64,000 nt of DNA from Toxoplasma gondii ME49 (taxonomy: Eukaryota; Apicomplexa; Conoidasida; Eucoccidiorida; Sarcocystidae). This document shows, in pieces, positions 34,715-47,744 of this stretch. The notes beneath the pieces were generated by a model, which worked only from the letters and a program-made list of their open reading frames with translations, did no database searches and was not told the DNA's origin. The stretch's first letter is position 1. Every line of letters begins with the position of its first letter. Made by a program: the position numbers and the translations under genes. The stretch is taken from contig NC_031479.1 in assembly GCF_000006565.2 (NCBI RefSeq), positions 2,480,001-2,544,000 of the forward strand, in the 5' to 3' direction.

Positions 34715-37700
34715 GGGCCGAAACTGTGCTTACGTGGTAGAATTCGAGACGGATGGGAGCGAATTCTTTGATGATTTCCAGTTCGTTCGCATAGCGTTGC
34801 ACTCTTCCATGGGGGTCGAAGAGAGTGAGATTCGTGATGCTGAGTGACGATTTGAGTTTGAAATATTTTTCGAGGCCTTCTCGCTCTGGTCTCTCCACGC
34901 GCTCTACAGAAAAGGAAAAAGCGACGGAAATCCCTCTCTCTGTGTTAATTGTCTCGGTCGCGTTCACCGTCGCTCTCTGAAGCTTCGGAAAGATCAAGAC
35001 TGAGGTTTTTCCCTCGAGGTATTTTCTCACCTTCCCCAACTTTCACGGTGAAGTGGATTTCCTCATGGGAGCTGCAGTCTCGATAATCCGCAATCAAAGT
35101 GTCGCGCTTCTCCGCCGTCGGCAAGTTCTCTTCCAGCCATTCTTTGTAGTCCTGAGCAGAAAAGCGGCCTCGACGTTGCTTTCTGAAGCGTTCGACACCA
35201 CGAGCATTTCCTCTCTCAAACTCACCCGCACAGATACAGGAACGCAGGAGAACAGATGGACCTGGAGAGGCCTTCCGTTTTTCACACAGATACGTTCACA
35301 GGTTTGTATATCCGCATGCATACGCACATGCATGTATATACGTAAAGATGCATGTGCAGTGATCTGCATGCATGTCAGCAAGGCACACAAGGTGCTGCGT
35401 GAGGAGCTGACGAAGGCGATACGCGGCATCTTTGAGATCGACTTGACTGCTCGCGCCATCAAGGTCCTGACGGCATCCCCAGCACCGCATCTGCACTGGC
35501 CTTCCTTCCGTTGAGCCCCCGGACGAGCCGCGCCTTGATGTCTTGCCTCACCTGCGTCCACCGTTTGATGGGGAGTTCTGTGATTTCGTAAGTGTCTTCA
35601 CCACACCTGCGTACGAGGCCAATCGTCTCGAATCCTGTTCCCGCGGCGTTCTCTTCGATCCTGCCTCGGAAGCCCCGGTACCAGGGAGTCATTCTCTGCA
35701 TCTCCTCGCCGTCAATATACCTGAACGGAAATCCGAACGCAAAGTGTATATCCACGTCGCGAGAGCATCTTTCCTTGAAATCCAGCTGCACGCAGTTCTC
35801 TTTCTTTTCCTGCGATTCTCAGCCACCCCTGGGGCTGCCGACACAACCGTCTGGAAGCTTTTGACGAACTGGAAAACGCGGTGAACAGCGGGGGACGAAG
35901 ACACCGAGTCGGTTTGACGCGTCTCCCCCCGAAGCCTGAGGCGAGCCATGAAAGCGGCTGTCTTTCTCGAGATCTTGAGGTCTTCCCCTCGCAGCAAAGG
36001 CATGGCCTCGATACGTCGCAGTCTTGTTTTCCGTGGTTCTTGACCGATCGCGTTCTTCCTCTTTCTTCAGCGACCCTCGCGTCCCCGCATGTTCGCCTCT
36101 CATGCCCCCTTCTCGCGCGTACCTTCTCAGGTTCTCGATCACGTCTCTCGGATTGTAATTCGGCACAAAGGACGACCAGCCAGTTCCAATTCCTTCGCTC
36201 CCGTTGATGAGGACGGTGGGGATGACTGGCACATACATCTTCGGTTCGATCCGCTGCCCCTCTTCATACTCGTACTCGAGCTGAAAAAAAAGCAGCACCG
36301 CACAGAGGACTGTCCCTGAAACGCAGCCTCGCGTTCGCGCCAATCCCAGAGCGACTGCCGACTCACAAAAATATGGTATTCACCGCGGCACAGGGCGGCG
36401 ACGGCAACATACCGCCGGCCTTCAATACACAGAGTCGTCCACGGAGTCGGAGCCTGCGGACTTTTTGCACCCTGTGCCATCACAGCGTTCGCAGTTCGCT
36501 CCCGTTCGGACAGCACTCAACCGGACGAGCGCGCATTCTCTCCGAAGAAAGAGAGCAGCAGAAACCATCAGGAAAACGCAGCCAACAGAGGGGAACACTC
36601 GCGCGGTTCGACATCCTGCCGAGTCCTGTCCTCCACGCATGGTTTTCTGGGGGAGTGCCAGTGCCTGTTGATCACTCTCTTCGTTCACACTCGCTTTCCA
36701 GACTCCCCGTACGCATCTTGCGTTTCCCCTCGCTTTCGACATCTCTCGCAAGAGAAAGGGCAGAAGGCGACAAAGTTAGGACGCCTGCTCGACCTGCTCC
36801 TTGTGCTTTCACTTGAAGACGCAGGAGCTGCCAGTGTGGCGGCGAACATTTTTTCTTTTTTCTCCAAGAAGGTTGCGAGTAAATGTCTGCTCCAGACGCC
36901 CGCCAGAACCGTCTCGTGTTCTCCCCCCGCTGCGTCTTTCCGAATCCTCTCGGCTTTTTCAAACGCGTTCTCAGCGAAATGCCTCACGATGGGATCGTCG
37001 GCTTCGTGGAACACCAAGCGCGTGTAGAAGGCGAGGCGAGTGAAAATGTAACGCGCAGCAGAAGCATCTTTTCCACCTTCTTTCCTCGAGCCGAACTGAC
37101 CTGAAAACGGACACAAAAGCAAGAGGTTGGAAAAGAGACGTTGAAGGCAAAGGGATCGCCGTCCAGCGACAGAAAAAATGAGAAGAGCGAGACAAGAGGA
37201 ACTGGCAGAAGAAACGACTGGAGGACGGTAAGCGAGAAAAAAGAGACGAAGCAAGAGAGGGCAAAGACAGGAGCAGATCGAGAAGAACGATTGAAGAAAA
37301 GAACGAGGCTAAGGAAATCCTAAACTGTGCCCTCTTTTCTTACCAACAGGTTCCAAGAAATTGAGGTTGTTGCTGCCGACGAAGCGTTGTGCCATCGTCA
37401 CAATGGTCTGTTGAAGACTCGCTTCTCCGTGGTGGTACGCGCTGACTTCTGAGACATACCCTGCGAGCTGAGCAACCTTAAGTTCGTGTTTCATGTTCTT
37501 CTTAATGCACGCAAACAGAACTTTTCGCTGGCCAGGCTTCCAGCCGTCCACCTGCGAAGAAGGCACAAGACCGGAACTCCACGTCGACGCTCAACGGACG
37601 GGGAAAGAACTCGTTCTCTTTCGTTCTTGGCGTACGATTCGAAGCCGCACAGGCGACAGTTGGGGGCCTTCGCCTTTGTTGCCACCGTCTCTCTGCCTTG

Positions 37701-37975
37701 TTTGAGTCTCTCTCACCCTTTCTTCCTTCTCCCTTCGCTTCCAGTTTCTTTCTCGTTTTCTTTCGCTCTCGCTGACCCTCATACAGAGTGGCTGTACGCG
37801 GGTCGAGGAGACAGTGGCAATTTGAAAAAAGGATTTTCTTTCGGACTGTGCAGACTCGCACCCCCGTGCATGCAACTCGAATTTGAATTCTTCTCTCTCG
37901 GAGAAACAAAGGAACGAACCCCGTCTGACGCGCCGTCATCTATACAATCTTCCATATATATATATATATACATGC

Positions 37976-38009
<34 letters not shown>

Positions 38010-41000
38010 GGATATGTATTTTCTGTATGTATATATAGGTAAATATGTATGTGTTGTGTGTGCATATCTGCGCATGTGGAGGAAGAGAGGTTGACGCGAA
38101 GGCGGCACAGAGGCCTACCTCTGTTCGATGGACGGGATGCGTTTTCGGCTCAGTTGAGACTCACCAGTTGAGGAATGGAGCGTTCTGTGTCGTATCGGGA
38201 GAAGAGAATCAACTCTTTGTTGACGAAGTCTGAGTAAGACAAGCTGCTGGCATTGTGGTCGACGAATGTGCCTTCTTGGTAGCTCTGCAGCCACCGCTTC
38301 CGGTCTTCGGCTCGTTTCTTGTTGAACGCCATGTCAATCAGTTCTCCATCGTGTTGCCCTGAAAACGGAGAACCAAAACAGTGCAGAGTAAAGAGGGAGA
38401 AAAGAGGAAACGGAAGAAAAAAGGGACAGAGAAGGAGAGGAGCAAAATGGAGTGTTCAGGTCCATACGAAACTTGGCCAAGAACCACCGGAAGGCTCACC
38501 TCGTCTCAGCTGCGTCTCTCTCGCGATCGACAAAAAAGATCGGCGCTCTGCCTGTCCCCAGGCTGCGAAGTAAAACTGCGCCTTTGTGTCACGGCTGCCT
38601 AAGAACTTCAAGTCAACCATGTTTTCTGTTCTCTCTTTGAACTTAAAGAACGGTACGTTGCATATGAGATAAAGCAGCCGCGAACACAGACGAGGGAAAA
38701 CGCGGTGAAGATGTGGAGACAACCTGCGGATCGAACATGCGGAGAAAAAAAGTTACCTGACCAGACAAAGTCGATCTGGTGCTTGTCGAGGTCGTTGAAA
38801 TACTCCTTGAATTCGCGATCCGTCGAAGTTCCGAGACCCTAGAAATCGAGACAAAATACCGAGATGTTCCAGTGTCGGAGCCTAACTGAGAGGTAACGCG
38901 TCAAGACTCGCGGTGGCAGGCACAGGAAAAGAGAAGCGAAAGAGCACAATCAGTGAAGGCGACCTGGAGGCGAAGACACAGAATCCGAGGAGAGAGGGAT
39001 GCAGAAAGGGAGACAGAGACATTGAAAGACAGAACGAGCGCGACAGCAAGTAACAAGCGATAACGCGAGATCGAAATCGACGCCAAGACGGAGTGAAATA
39101 ACAGAACGAGGACGGCGGGAGATCGCGGAGTGAACGCCGTTCGGGAGGCTTCCTCCACGCCGTCCTGCCTTGATCTTCTTCCTGTCTTTCCACAACGAGG
39201 AAAAGGACAAGCTCTCAGCTCCCGACACCCGAGTAGGCGGACTGAGAATTGCAAGCGGTCCGCAAGTAGACGGAAAACCGAAGAATGTGGATCGCCTTGA
39301 ACGCATGCAGCCTCAGCGCTGAAGTCGAAATCGCCGAACGAAAAACACGATCCTGCCAAAAAAAAGAACCAGTGCTCCCAAGAAGACGTATCCAGCAAAT
39401 CATTGGATAGCCGAAGACTTCTAGAGGACATGCATTACCTTGTAGTACTTGATTTTCCACCCTGTTGTGTTGCAGGAGCGCTTCCACTGCTCATACTCCG
39501 GGATGGTGTAGAAGGCCTTCTCGACATTGTTCTTGGAGACCTACGGCGCGAAAAAGAAGGGTTCGGAGAGGAAAGCGCGAAAATCAAAGCACGCAACATA
39601 CTCACCAGCGGCGAGACAGAACCGCCCTGAGAAGCGGCACAAGAAACAGAGAAGAAGAGAAGGAAAAGGACGCGAAGGAGGGAAAGCAGCAAAGAACAAA
39701 GTCGGCTCACATCTAGAGCTACTCCGCAGAGCGCCCGGAGCAAGAGAAGACGAAGAGAAAGAGAACAGAGAAACGGTTTCCCCAGAAGAGAGCAGGAGAC
39801 CGTCTTGACTCGAGCGGTGCACCACGGTTCTATGTGTTCACTTCTTTGGGAGAAAACATCGGAGATACTAGGCAATTCAGCGCCTGTCTTCGACCGCTGA
39901 AGACCAGGATGTACACAGATCTGTGAAGTTCGTCTCTCACTTTGACGATGGGAGTCGAGAAGGCCTTGAGGAAGCCCCGACACTTGAGCAGCTGAGGCCA
40001 GTAGTGATGCATCATGTTGATGAGCAAGCCTTTGATATGTGATCCATCGTGATCCTGAAAAATACACACACAGGCCTTTCACTTGTCGCCTCCTCCTTCT
40101 CGCACTTTTTAAGAATGCGTTCCCCCTTCTCTCTTCTCTGTCTCTTCCAGGTTTCTTCGTCTCTTCATCCCACCTGCCTTTGTCTCCCTACTTCTAGTTC
40201 ATGTGCGTCTCTGTGCTGTCTCGCCTTACATACTTTTATCCTAGTCTCTCCCCTGCTCCTCGGTTTCTGCTTTCCCGCATGCGTTGGCTGGTCCTCTCTG
40301 CTTTCGCTTTCTGTGCGGTGCCCCTCTGCTTCCGCTTGGAGCCTTCCGCTTCTCTTTCTCCAGGAGTTCCCGCTTGCCTGATCGGTCATGATCATCACAG
40401 AGCCGTAGCGTAGTCCGCGGGTGTCCTCCGTTCTGTCGTTCACTTGAAGTCCGACAATCTTCAAGATATTCTGGATTTCTTTGTTCTCCGTCAACTGCTT
40501 GAAAGACGCATCTCGCACGTTCAACAGTTTGCCCTGAAGACGGCCAGAGTCGCAGGAAGCGTCACAAGCAACCTCGACTGGTGTGTATTCAACTCGGACG
40601 TTTAATCTCCTCACACCTGTCAACATACGCCCGACTTCCTTTCCGTGTCTAGCGAGATATGTCCGTACGCGCGACGTTTGCCCTCTGCAAAAAGACGCTT
40701 TTCCACGCAACATCGTCGATGCAACGCCGCATGCAGAGACGCCTCGCCTCGTCTCCGCAATGGCACCGCTCCACCCGCGAATGAACGAGGAGATCCGGTC
40801 ATAAGTACGTCGAAATCTCGACGGCGCGACAGATACAGACATAGAAGTAGCCATCTGTGAAGACTTGTGCGAGGATGAATGACGTCACACTGCATTCCTG
40901 TCTACAGAGAGATACGAACTTGGATGTCGACGCGCGTCCACATGGCCTGGCGACATCACGGACCTTGGTGCGAGAGCGCAGAAGAACACAAAACAGCGAA

Positions 41001-44000
41001 CCTCCACTCTGAGACTCGACCTTGAACCGGATCCGGCGACAGCAACAGCCACAAAGTTTTTCCACAAACAGGCAGACAGATCTGCCCCGAGTGTCTGCGG
41101 CGGGAGGCTCCACGCAGTCTAGCGCCCTCCCTCTCCCCCAACGACTTCGCTTTGTCTCTCCACCCTGAAAGCCTCGACGAACTTTACCCTGAGTGGGAAG
41201 ACTCCGTAGCGGTCTCTGCCAACAACAGAAAGTCCAGCCAGACAAGACGTTTTCGCGCTGTCTCCTTCAGTGAGAATCAGCGTGCAATCTTGCGAGTGTC
41301 GACCTCCGGCGTCGTTTGCATCTTCCAATTTGGGGATTCCCGCGAGGCGCTCTCGGCCCTTTGTCTTGCCGACCTTCATCTGTTTCCTCAGCTCCACCTG
41401 AAGATGAGAGAAGCGCGAGACTCGCGAACTCCACAGTGTCTCCTGTCTCATTCGTTGTCTTCACAAGCGCATGTTTGTGCGGTCTGCCGGAACGTCAAAA
41501 GCGTCTCGCACAGGTGGGATTGGACGAAGACCTTCGGCAGAGTTTGTTCGACTCTTCGCTGTCCGCAGAGAGACTCTGCTTCAGGCTTCAGACCCAACAT
41601 GTGCCGAAGGCCGTACGGCTCGCACATCACGGATTTACTGACAAAGACGAGAAGGCGAAACACCGGACGGTCCACGGACAGAGCTCCGAGCCGCCAGCAG
41701 TCGAGAAGGGACAGCGAGAAAGCGCGAACAGACTGAAGACGAAGAAAAGAAAAAAAACGACGAAAAAAGCAGAAGAGCGAGACACAGCAGAGAGACAGAG
41801 AGAGAGAGCACCAGCAGTACTACAAACAGTCCGAGGAAGCAAAGAGAAGACAAGAAGAAACAGTTGCGGACTCATCTTGACTCCACATCTCACTCCCCTG
41901 TCGGGAATCTGAAAACAGGTGGAAACTGAGAGTCGAAGCTCCAGGTGTATCATCTCTTATTTTGGAAGCGAAGGAGCGATCCTCGAAAAAGCCTGCCGGC
42001 GCGTCGTGCGTCTCTCCAACTGTTCTTAGAGAGACGCAGATGTTTTCATCCCAGACTTTGTTCGTTCATTCGTTCGTTCTTGGCGTCTCAGACACAGAGG
42101 GGACCTTCACACGCGTCCGTGGGGAAGAGCGACAGCGCGCGAGACTGCAGCGGCCTGTCGCTTCCTTACTTGTTGTTTGGTCTGAGCCCACAGAACGACA
42201 TTCTCCACGATCGAAGACTTCACAACTTGTCCAATGGTCTTGTCGGCGAGAGTGCACTTGCTTCCGAACTTGGCAGGCTTCGTCGTCAGCGTCTCCTTCG
42301 TTTGCGAGTCGAACGCAGGATTCACGATCAGACAGGAGACGAAAATCCACAGGTGCTGCCTGCGAAGAAACGAGTCACAGCGAGAGCGCTTCTGCTGGCT
42401 TCAGTCCCGACAAACTCCAGTTCTGCTTAAACTGAGGCGTCCAGGAGGTACACACAAGGACGAACTGGACAGGGTGTGACGAGGCTCCGACGCAAACTTG
42501 GTGCATCGCCGCCAAAAGAGCTTCACTGGCGACGCAAATCCGAGACGCAGTTGAGTTACGCAGCGAGCGCGACTCGCAGTTAAGGAAGTGGAAGGAAGCA
42601 AGGCGAGACCGGGACATATCCACACTTTGGAAAAGCCGAGGAGACGGAGACAGCAGACAGGTGCTTGCACCGCGAAAGTCGTTTCTCCACAGTCACGTTC
42701 GGTCCTCGCGGAGAGAGGAGCCGTCGACCGAGGAAACTTGGCGGCCCGAGGAGAACGTCGCAGAACGTCGCATGAAACCAAGGCGGGAGAAAGACCCGTT
42801 TTGGGTCGCGGACGCAATACGGAGGAAACGAACCACAGCTGACAAAGAAAAGGTTTGCGAAGACAGAGAGAGAGAGCTGGAGACGGGAGCACACCCAGAG
42901 AGAGGAGAGGCCTTTTCTCGGAGACGCCAGGGCGTCGATCCAGAGCAAAAACAGCTCGCGCGAAGCAAAGACGTGGAGAAGACGCGGGGGGATCGAGAGA
43001 GCAGAACGCAGCTCAGAAGCAACAGACGCGCTGGATACACAGTGGGACGAGGAACCTCTCTGCTGGCTTGTGAGGAGCGGCGTACTTGACATGAGCAGCT
43101 TTGATTTCCATTCCGCCTTTGTTTTTAGTGTTCGCCTTCTTCACAATCGCCGCAAGCAAAGGTTCGATGACATGCGAGACATGGGTCCCTCCCTTTGTTG
43201 TGCAGATGCTGTTGACGAAAGAGACTTGTTGAAATTGTCCGCCGTCTGCAAAGACAGAGAGAAGAAGAGAAGTCGGTCGCAGCCAGCCCTTGGTTCTCTT
43301 GAGAGCAGACCTGCTTGCTGGATACTGCTCTGGAAATCGCTTCACAGGCATGCACGCAAGGCCGACGCCCGCGTCCAGCCTTAAACAAGACGAAGAAAAC
43401 AAGGAGAAAGAAACGAAGACACAGGCCCACTCGAAAACTCGCAAATGTCCTGTGTTCTCGCTGTGTTCTTCCCTGAAGTCTCAGACGGAACAGCAGCCAG
43501 AAATGTGCACACACCACCTTCATTTTGCTCGCACTCGGTTCGCCTGCGTCAACCGGAATTTTTGTCTCTGATGAGACAACAACGAAGCCAGCAGACAGTC
43601 TTTCTGCTGTAGAAACCGGCGTCCCACTGACGCATCCTCGAGCTGCATCGGCGTCTCCATGGAGGCGCACTACTCCCTGTTCATGGATCAAGATGACTGA
43701 GAAAGGCCTACATCCCTATGCGCGTCTAAATGCATTCTTCGCCATAGGGGTGCTCGACGCGAACGTTCCGGCTCCTCCTGCCAAACTCTCCCTCGGTTTT
43801 CTTTTTCGTTGCCACACACCTGTCGAGGAAATGACGACTTCCCACCTCCACTGCTTGTCGTGGATCTTGATGACTTTCTTTTCCACGCCGTTTGCGACAT
43901 CTTCCTCGTCTTCGAGCTCTCCCTTCTTTCCGTTCTTCTTGGCGGCCTTCTTTCGCTTCGGTCCCTCGTCCCAGTCGTCGTCTGATTCGTCGAACTCCTC

Positions 44001-47000
44001 TTTCTCCTTGCTCGGCTTCTCGCTCTTCCGCCCACCCAGATACAAGTCCACGTACTGGCTGAAGGAGTTGATGTCGATTCGCGTTCCGTTCAGAAAAACT
44101 TTCACCCCCGACGTCCCTGCCAAGTCGTACGCGCGCTTTCTCAGCAGACTCAGCGAGTCGTCGTCGAATCTAACAAAAGCAATGGAAAGTCACCTACATC
44201 CCGCTTTGCTTCTCAAGCTCATGGGGAAAGTCACGGACAGAGCACGCAGCTCTTGCGAAAACAGGTGCATTCAGGCGTCCAACATACACATCCAGATCAT
44301 CGATACTTCCACCCTCAAAAACATCCTGATTCAAGTCTGCTTCCCCAAAGACATACATACAAAAATACACACATGCACACAAAAATACCTACATATCTAC
44401 ATATACATGCATACATATATATACATATATATTTATATATATATATATATATATGTATGCGTGTGAAGATTGCAGTTCTCCAGAAGATGTAGGTATTTGG
44501 GACGATTACCTCTGCAAGTCCTCAAAGAGGAAAAAAGAGACTCCTCACACCTATGGAGATATTTCACTACCGCATGCATGGATGCAGAATACACGCGTGC
44601 TTATCTATATCCATATTTATTTATTTATCTATCTATCTATTTATCTATTTATTTATTTATCTATATAGTATATAATATCGGAATCAAGCCTGCATGTGTT
44701 GAGGTAGGAATCATGGCCACATACATATAAACAGATAGGTGTATACATATGTAGAAAGTATGCATCTATATATCTATGTTGTGCATGTATAAATAAATAA
44801 ATAAATATATATATATATATATATATAAATATATATTTATATGAATGTTTGTAGATGAGTGAGTGCGTGGGTGGAAGGGTGTGTCTTGTGATGTGAATAT
44901 ATTTGAAGTTGGCTCTGGCGAACGTGGAGAGAGATGTGTGAAAGCCTTACTTTTTTTTGAAATCATTCTGAAAGACCAATTTTGTGGTGGCAGTTTAATA
45001 CGTGAGATTACGTTTTTTCATGAAATAAAAGTGTGTATCGCTTTCTACTTTTTCTTCAGAAAAGCAGGTATTTTTTAGTGAGCAATATATCTCCAGAACA
45101 TTTAAGTTTAATAATGAGTATGAAAAATGGAAGGGACTCACCCGGTCATGCCGAATTTTGCGAAGTCGGGAATGAACGAAATCTTCACGTAGTCCGTGCC
45201 ATTGTAGGAGGAGATTTCTGATTCGCTCTTCTGTTCCATGTTTTTCGTCCAGGTCATCTTGAACTTCCTGCACACCGAAACATTCGACGTTCCCCGCAGG
45301 ACAGACTCAGCTCGCCTGACCCCGCGGCGAACCTCAGGGTAAAAACCAAGACGGAACGGAACTTGCGCTCAAATTTAAGTAGCTGCTCCTACGCATTTCC
45401 ATTCATACATATAGAGAGAGAAAGAGAGATGCATGCCGTCTCCATTCTTAACAGGTGTGTTTGCCTGCTGGGGGTAGTACGAGTTTATTTTGAGGAATGC
45501 AGTGCAGTGCACCACGCGCGCCATCTTTACGCGAAGAGGAAGCCAGTCTGCATGCAGCATGCGACGTTGATGAGAACGTCCTCAGTAGATATCGCTATCC
45601 ACATGCGTCCACCTACATGTTCACATATACAGATACATATAGAGAGATCTACAGAGAGAGATACATATATATACATATATATATATATATATGTATATAT
45701 GTATATATGTATATGCCAGTTTGTCTCTTTATGGCAGGGATGGAGATGAAGCTGTTTCGCCAGATGAAAGCGAGATGTGAAGTTCGTTTTTTCCTCGCAG
45801 ATGCACGCATGTCTTTCAGAGGTCGGCTTCCCCTGTCTTTTGGCCTACTTTTTCCGCTCGCCGTCTGCGCATTCCACAGTAAATTCGCGACTGAAAATGT
45901 TCGTTAACTTCGCGCCGTATCCGTTGCGACCGCCGGTGACTCGACACTCGCTGTCGTCGTAGTTGTCACTCGTCAGCAGTTGCCCGAAAATCATTTCCGG
46001 TACGTACACCTTGTGTTCCTGGTGGATCGCGACGGGAATGCCTGAAACATGCGCGCGCATGCAGACCGGGAAACGCATGCATCAAAGCAACCGCGTCGTC
46101 TCTGTCCGAGAGCGAAAGAGGACAGACGAGGAGGACCGGACAGAAAGAGCGAGAGACAAAGGGAGAGAGAGAGAAACAGAAGTACAGAGGAAAACAGAGG
46201 TCGAGCCGGACGGAGACGCAGAGGAAAAGAGAAAGAAGGAAACGCGAGAACGAAAGAAAAAGCAGAGAGAGCAGGATGGGAAGAAGAGGAGAACAGAAGT
46301 TGCAGGAAATGGAATGCAACAGGCTGACATGTTGGTGAAGGTGATGGTGTACAGTCCCCCCATCGTAATCGTCAACCGTCGATGGCCAGCGGATCACAGG
46401 CACACAGAGAGTACTCGAAAAAAACGAAAAAGAGATTCTTCACCAGAACCGACGGTTTTGTGATTCCTCTGTCGTATCCCTTCACCTTGTTTCGTGTGTG
46501 CTCAGCTAACCTCTTTTTCTTCGCGCTTGCCTTCAGATCGAGACGGAGGTTTTCTCCAGCTTTCTCGTTTTCTCTCTCTCTTTCTCTTTGCGCCCACTCG
46601 GCGACGCGCTTTCTCACCTTCACCGTCATTCCAAATCGTGATGCGACCCGATGCTTTGTTGATGTCGATTTTGATTGCCGACATGCGCCGTGCGCCTGGC
46701 TTCAGCGGCTTTCCTTTCTGCTCTTCGCCTTCGCGAGCCTTCACGTCCGCAGCGTTTACGAGGATTTCATCTGAAGGAAACCAGTTCGCGAAGAAAGGCC
46801 AGCAACATGGACAGCGAACGCGAGAGAGGCGAGTGCCTCTTTTCGAGAGTGAAAGGCTACAGAGTGCGAAACGAAGAGGCGCGTGAGGAAGAGTGGAGGG
46901 GCGACGCTCGGAGAGCGGACATGCCCCCGAAGGAAGCGACGTCTGAGACAACGGAGGAGAGATCGCGACACTGAAGGCAGAACGCCATGAACGCGACAGA

Positions 47001-47744
47001 CGAGTTCTCGGGCCCTTCTGTGCAGACAAAGCATGCACTCCTGGCGCAGCCTTCGCCGCGCATGTGCGAGTCCTGCTGCAGCGAGACCTGCGTAGTAGAA
47101 GGGTGTGTGGGATTTCACAGAAGCCACGATGGCCTCAGACAGGCTTTTATGGGCGAGTGAGAAGTCGCAAGCGGCACTCGCGTAGACGCAGATGTGCAGG
47201 AGAGAGACAGGAGAGTCGAAGCCGCGTCAGCGTTTGACGAATGACGGTGTTTTCTCAGGAGGCTGAAAAAACGCGCGACTCCGATGACAGAAAATGGATT
47301 CTGCACAGACGCACCGACGATCTTGTAGAGACCAGGGACGTAGTTGATGGTCTTGTAGACCATCGTTTCTTGTCCTTCTTCCATCACCCATAACGCCTGA
47401 GTATGAACCTCCGTACTGCCAATGTATGTGTCAGGTCTCAGAAGAATGTGCTCCAGCTGCGACTTCTTCTGATATCGCTGTGGCAAACAGAGCAACGCGC
47501 AGGGGACAAAAAAAAACGCAAAGCGTTGCAAACTCAGAGCGAGACGCCGCCCAGGAGATCCTCTGAAGCACAGTCGCAAGAGAAGTCGAAGACCATGCGT
47601 CTTTGACGAAGTCGTACACCGGCCTACCTGTTCAATCGTTTTCGGCTTCCCTCCTCCGCTCTTCTTGCCCTTCTCCGGTCGCGAATGAGCAGGAGAGAGT
47701 GAGGGGGAGGAGTTCTGGAACTCCTCGTCTTCTGAAGAAGACAT
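29806..47744 (-). CDS. TOP2: DNA topoisomerase II, 29 exons, 1650 residues
   Basis: ATP-dependent type IIA topoisomerase of the nucleus. Exons in order: 47744-47628, 47477-47315, 46770-46618, 46041-45849, 45267-45142, 44169-43820, 43245-43086, 42359-42170, 41397-41188, 40533-40378, 40054-39941, 39540-39439, 38838-38757, 38358-38165, 37551-37344, 37100-36988, 36280-36123, 35720-35552, 35151-35031, 34903-34734, 34367-34221, 33980-33885, 33540-33442, 33217-33095, 32826-32686, 32267-31934, 31441-31180, 31041-30683, 29948-29806 (TAA). They sum to 4953 nt with every phase matching. The ATPase domain shows DEILVNAAD, GRNGYGAKL and the QTK loop (WAQTKQQ, about residue 480). TOPRIM shows EGDSAK and DHDGSHIKG (from 607). 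The catalytic tyrosine is about Y857 in AARYIFT, followed by the GEGIGTGW-like SEGIGTGWSS. The last 400 residues or so are a Ser/Lys/acidic tail ending in seven Asp, typical of the divergent regulatory C-terminus. Exons 26-29 rest on splice signals and phase, not on homology. Confidence 0.95.
31833..31857. repeat. GA dinucleotide repeat
   Basis: Perfect GA run in the intron 31442-31933 of topoisomerase II. Confidence 0.9.
34636..34711. repeat. TA microsatellites next to a topoisomerase II donor
   Basis: Two TA tracts (34636-34672 and 34681-34711) in the intron 34368-34733, about 20 bases from the exon 20 donor. Confidence 0.9.
37955..38012. repeat. TA/CATA microsatellite in a topoisomerase II intron
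   Basis: TA runs with CATGCATA interruptions, inside the intron 37552-38164. Confidence 0.95.
40055..40377 (-). other. GC-AG intron in topoisomerase II
   Basis: The donor is GATCAG|GCAAGC and the acceptor is TTTTTCAG. The flanking exons join as MTDQ-DHDGSHIKG, which matches the conserved TOPRIM sequence of all topoisomerase II proteins, so the GC donor is fixed by protein conservation. Confidence 0.85.
44404..44456. repeat. TA/CATA microsatellite in topoisomerase II intron 5
   Basis: First of several simple-sequence tracts in the intron 44170-45141. Confidence 0.95.
44614..44845. repeat. TTTA/TCTA tetranucleotide tract and its inverted AAAT partner
   Basis: 44614-44668 is TTTA and TCTA repeats; 44789-44845 is TAAA repeats followed by TA. 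The 14 bases at 44647-44660 are the exact reverse complement of 44789-44802, so the intron RNA could fold into a hairpin with a loop of about 130 nt. Confidence 0.7.
45658..45714. repeat. TATATG microsatellite in topoisomerase II intron 4
   Basis: TA/TG/CA units in the intron 45268-45848. Confidence 0.95.
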
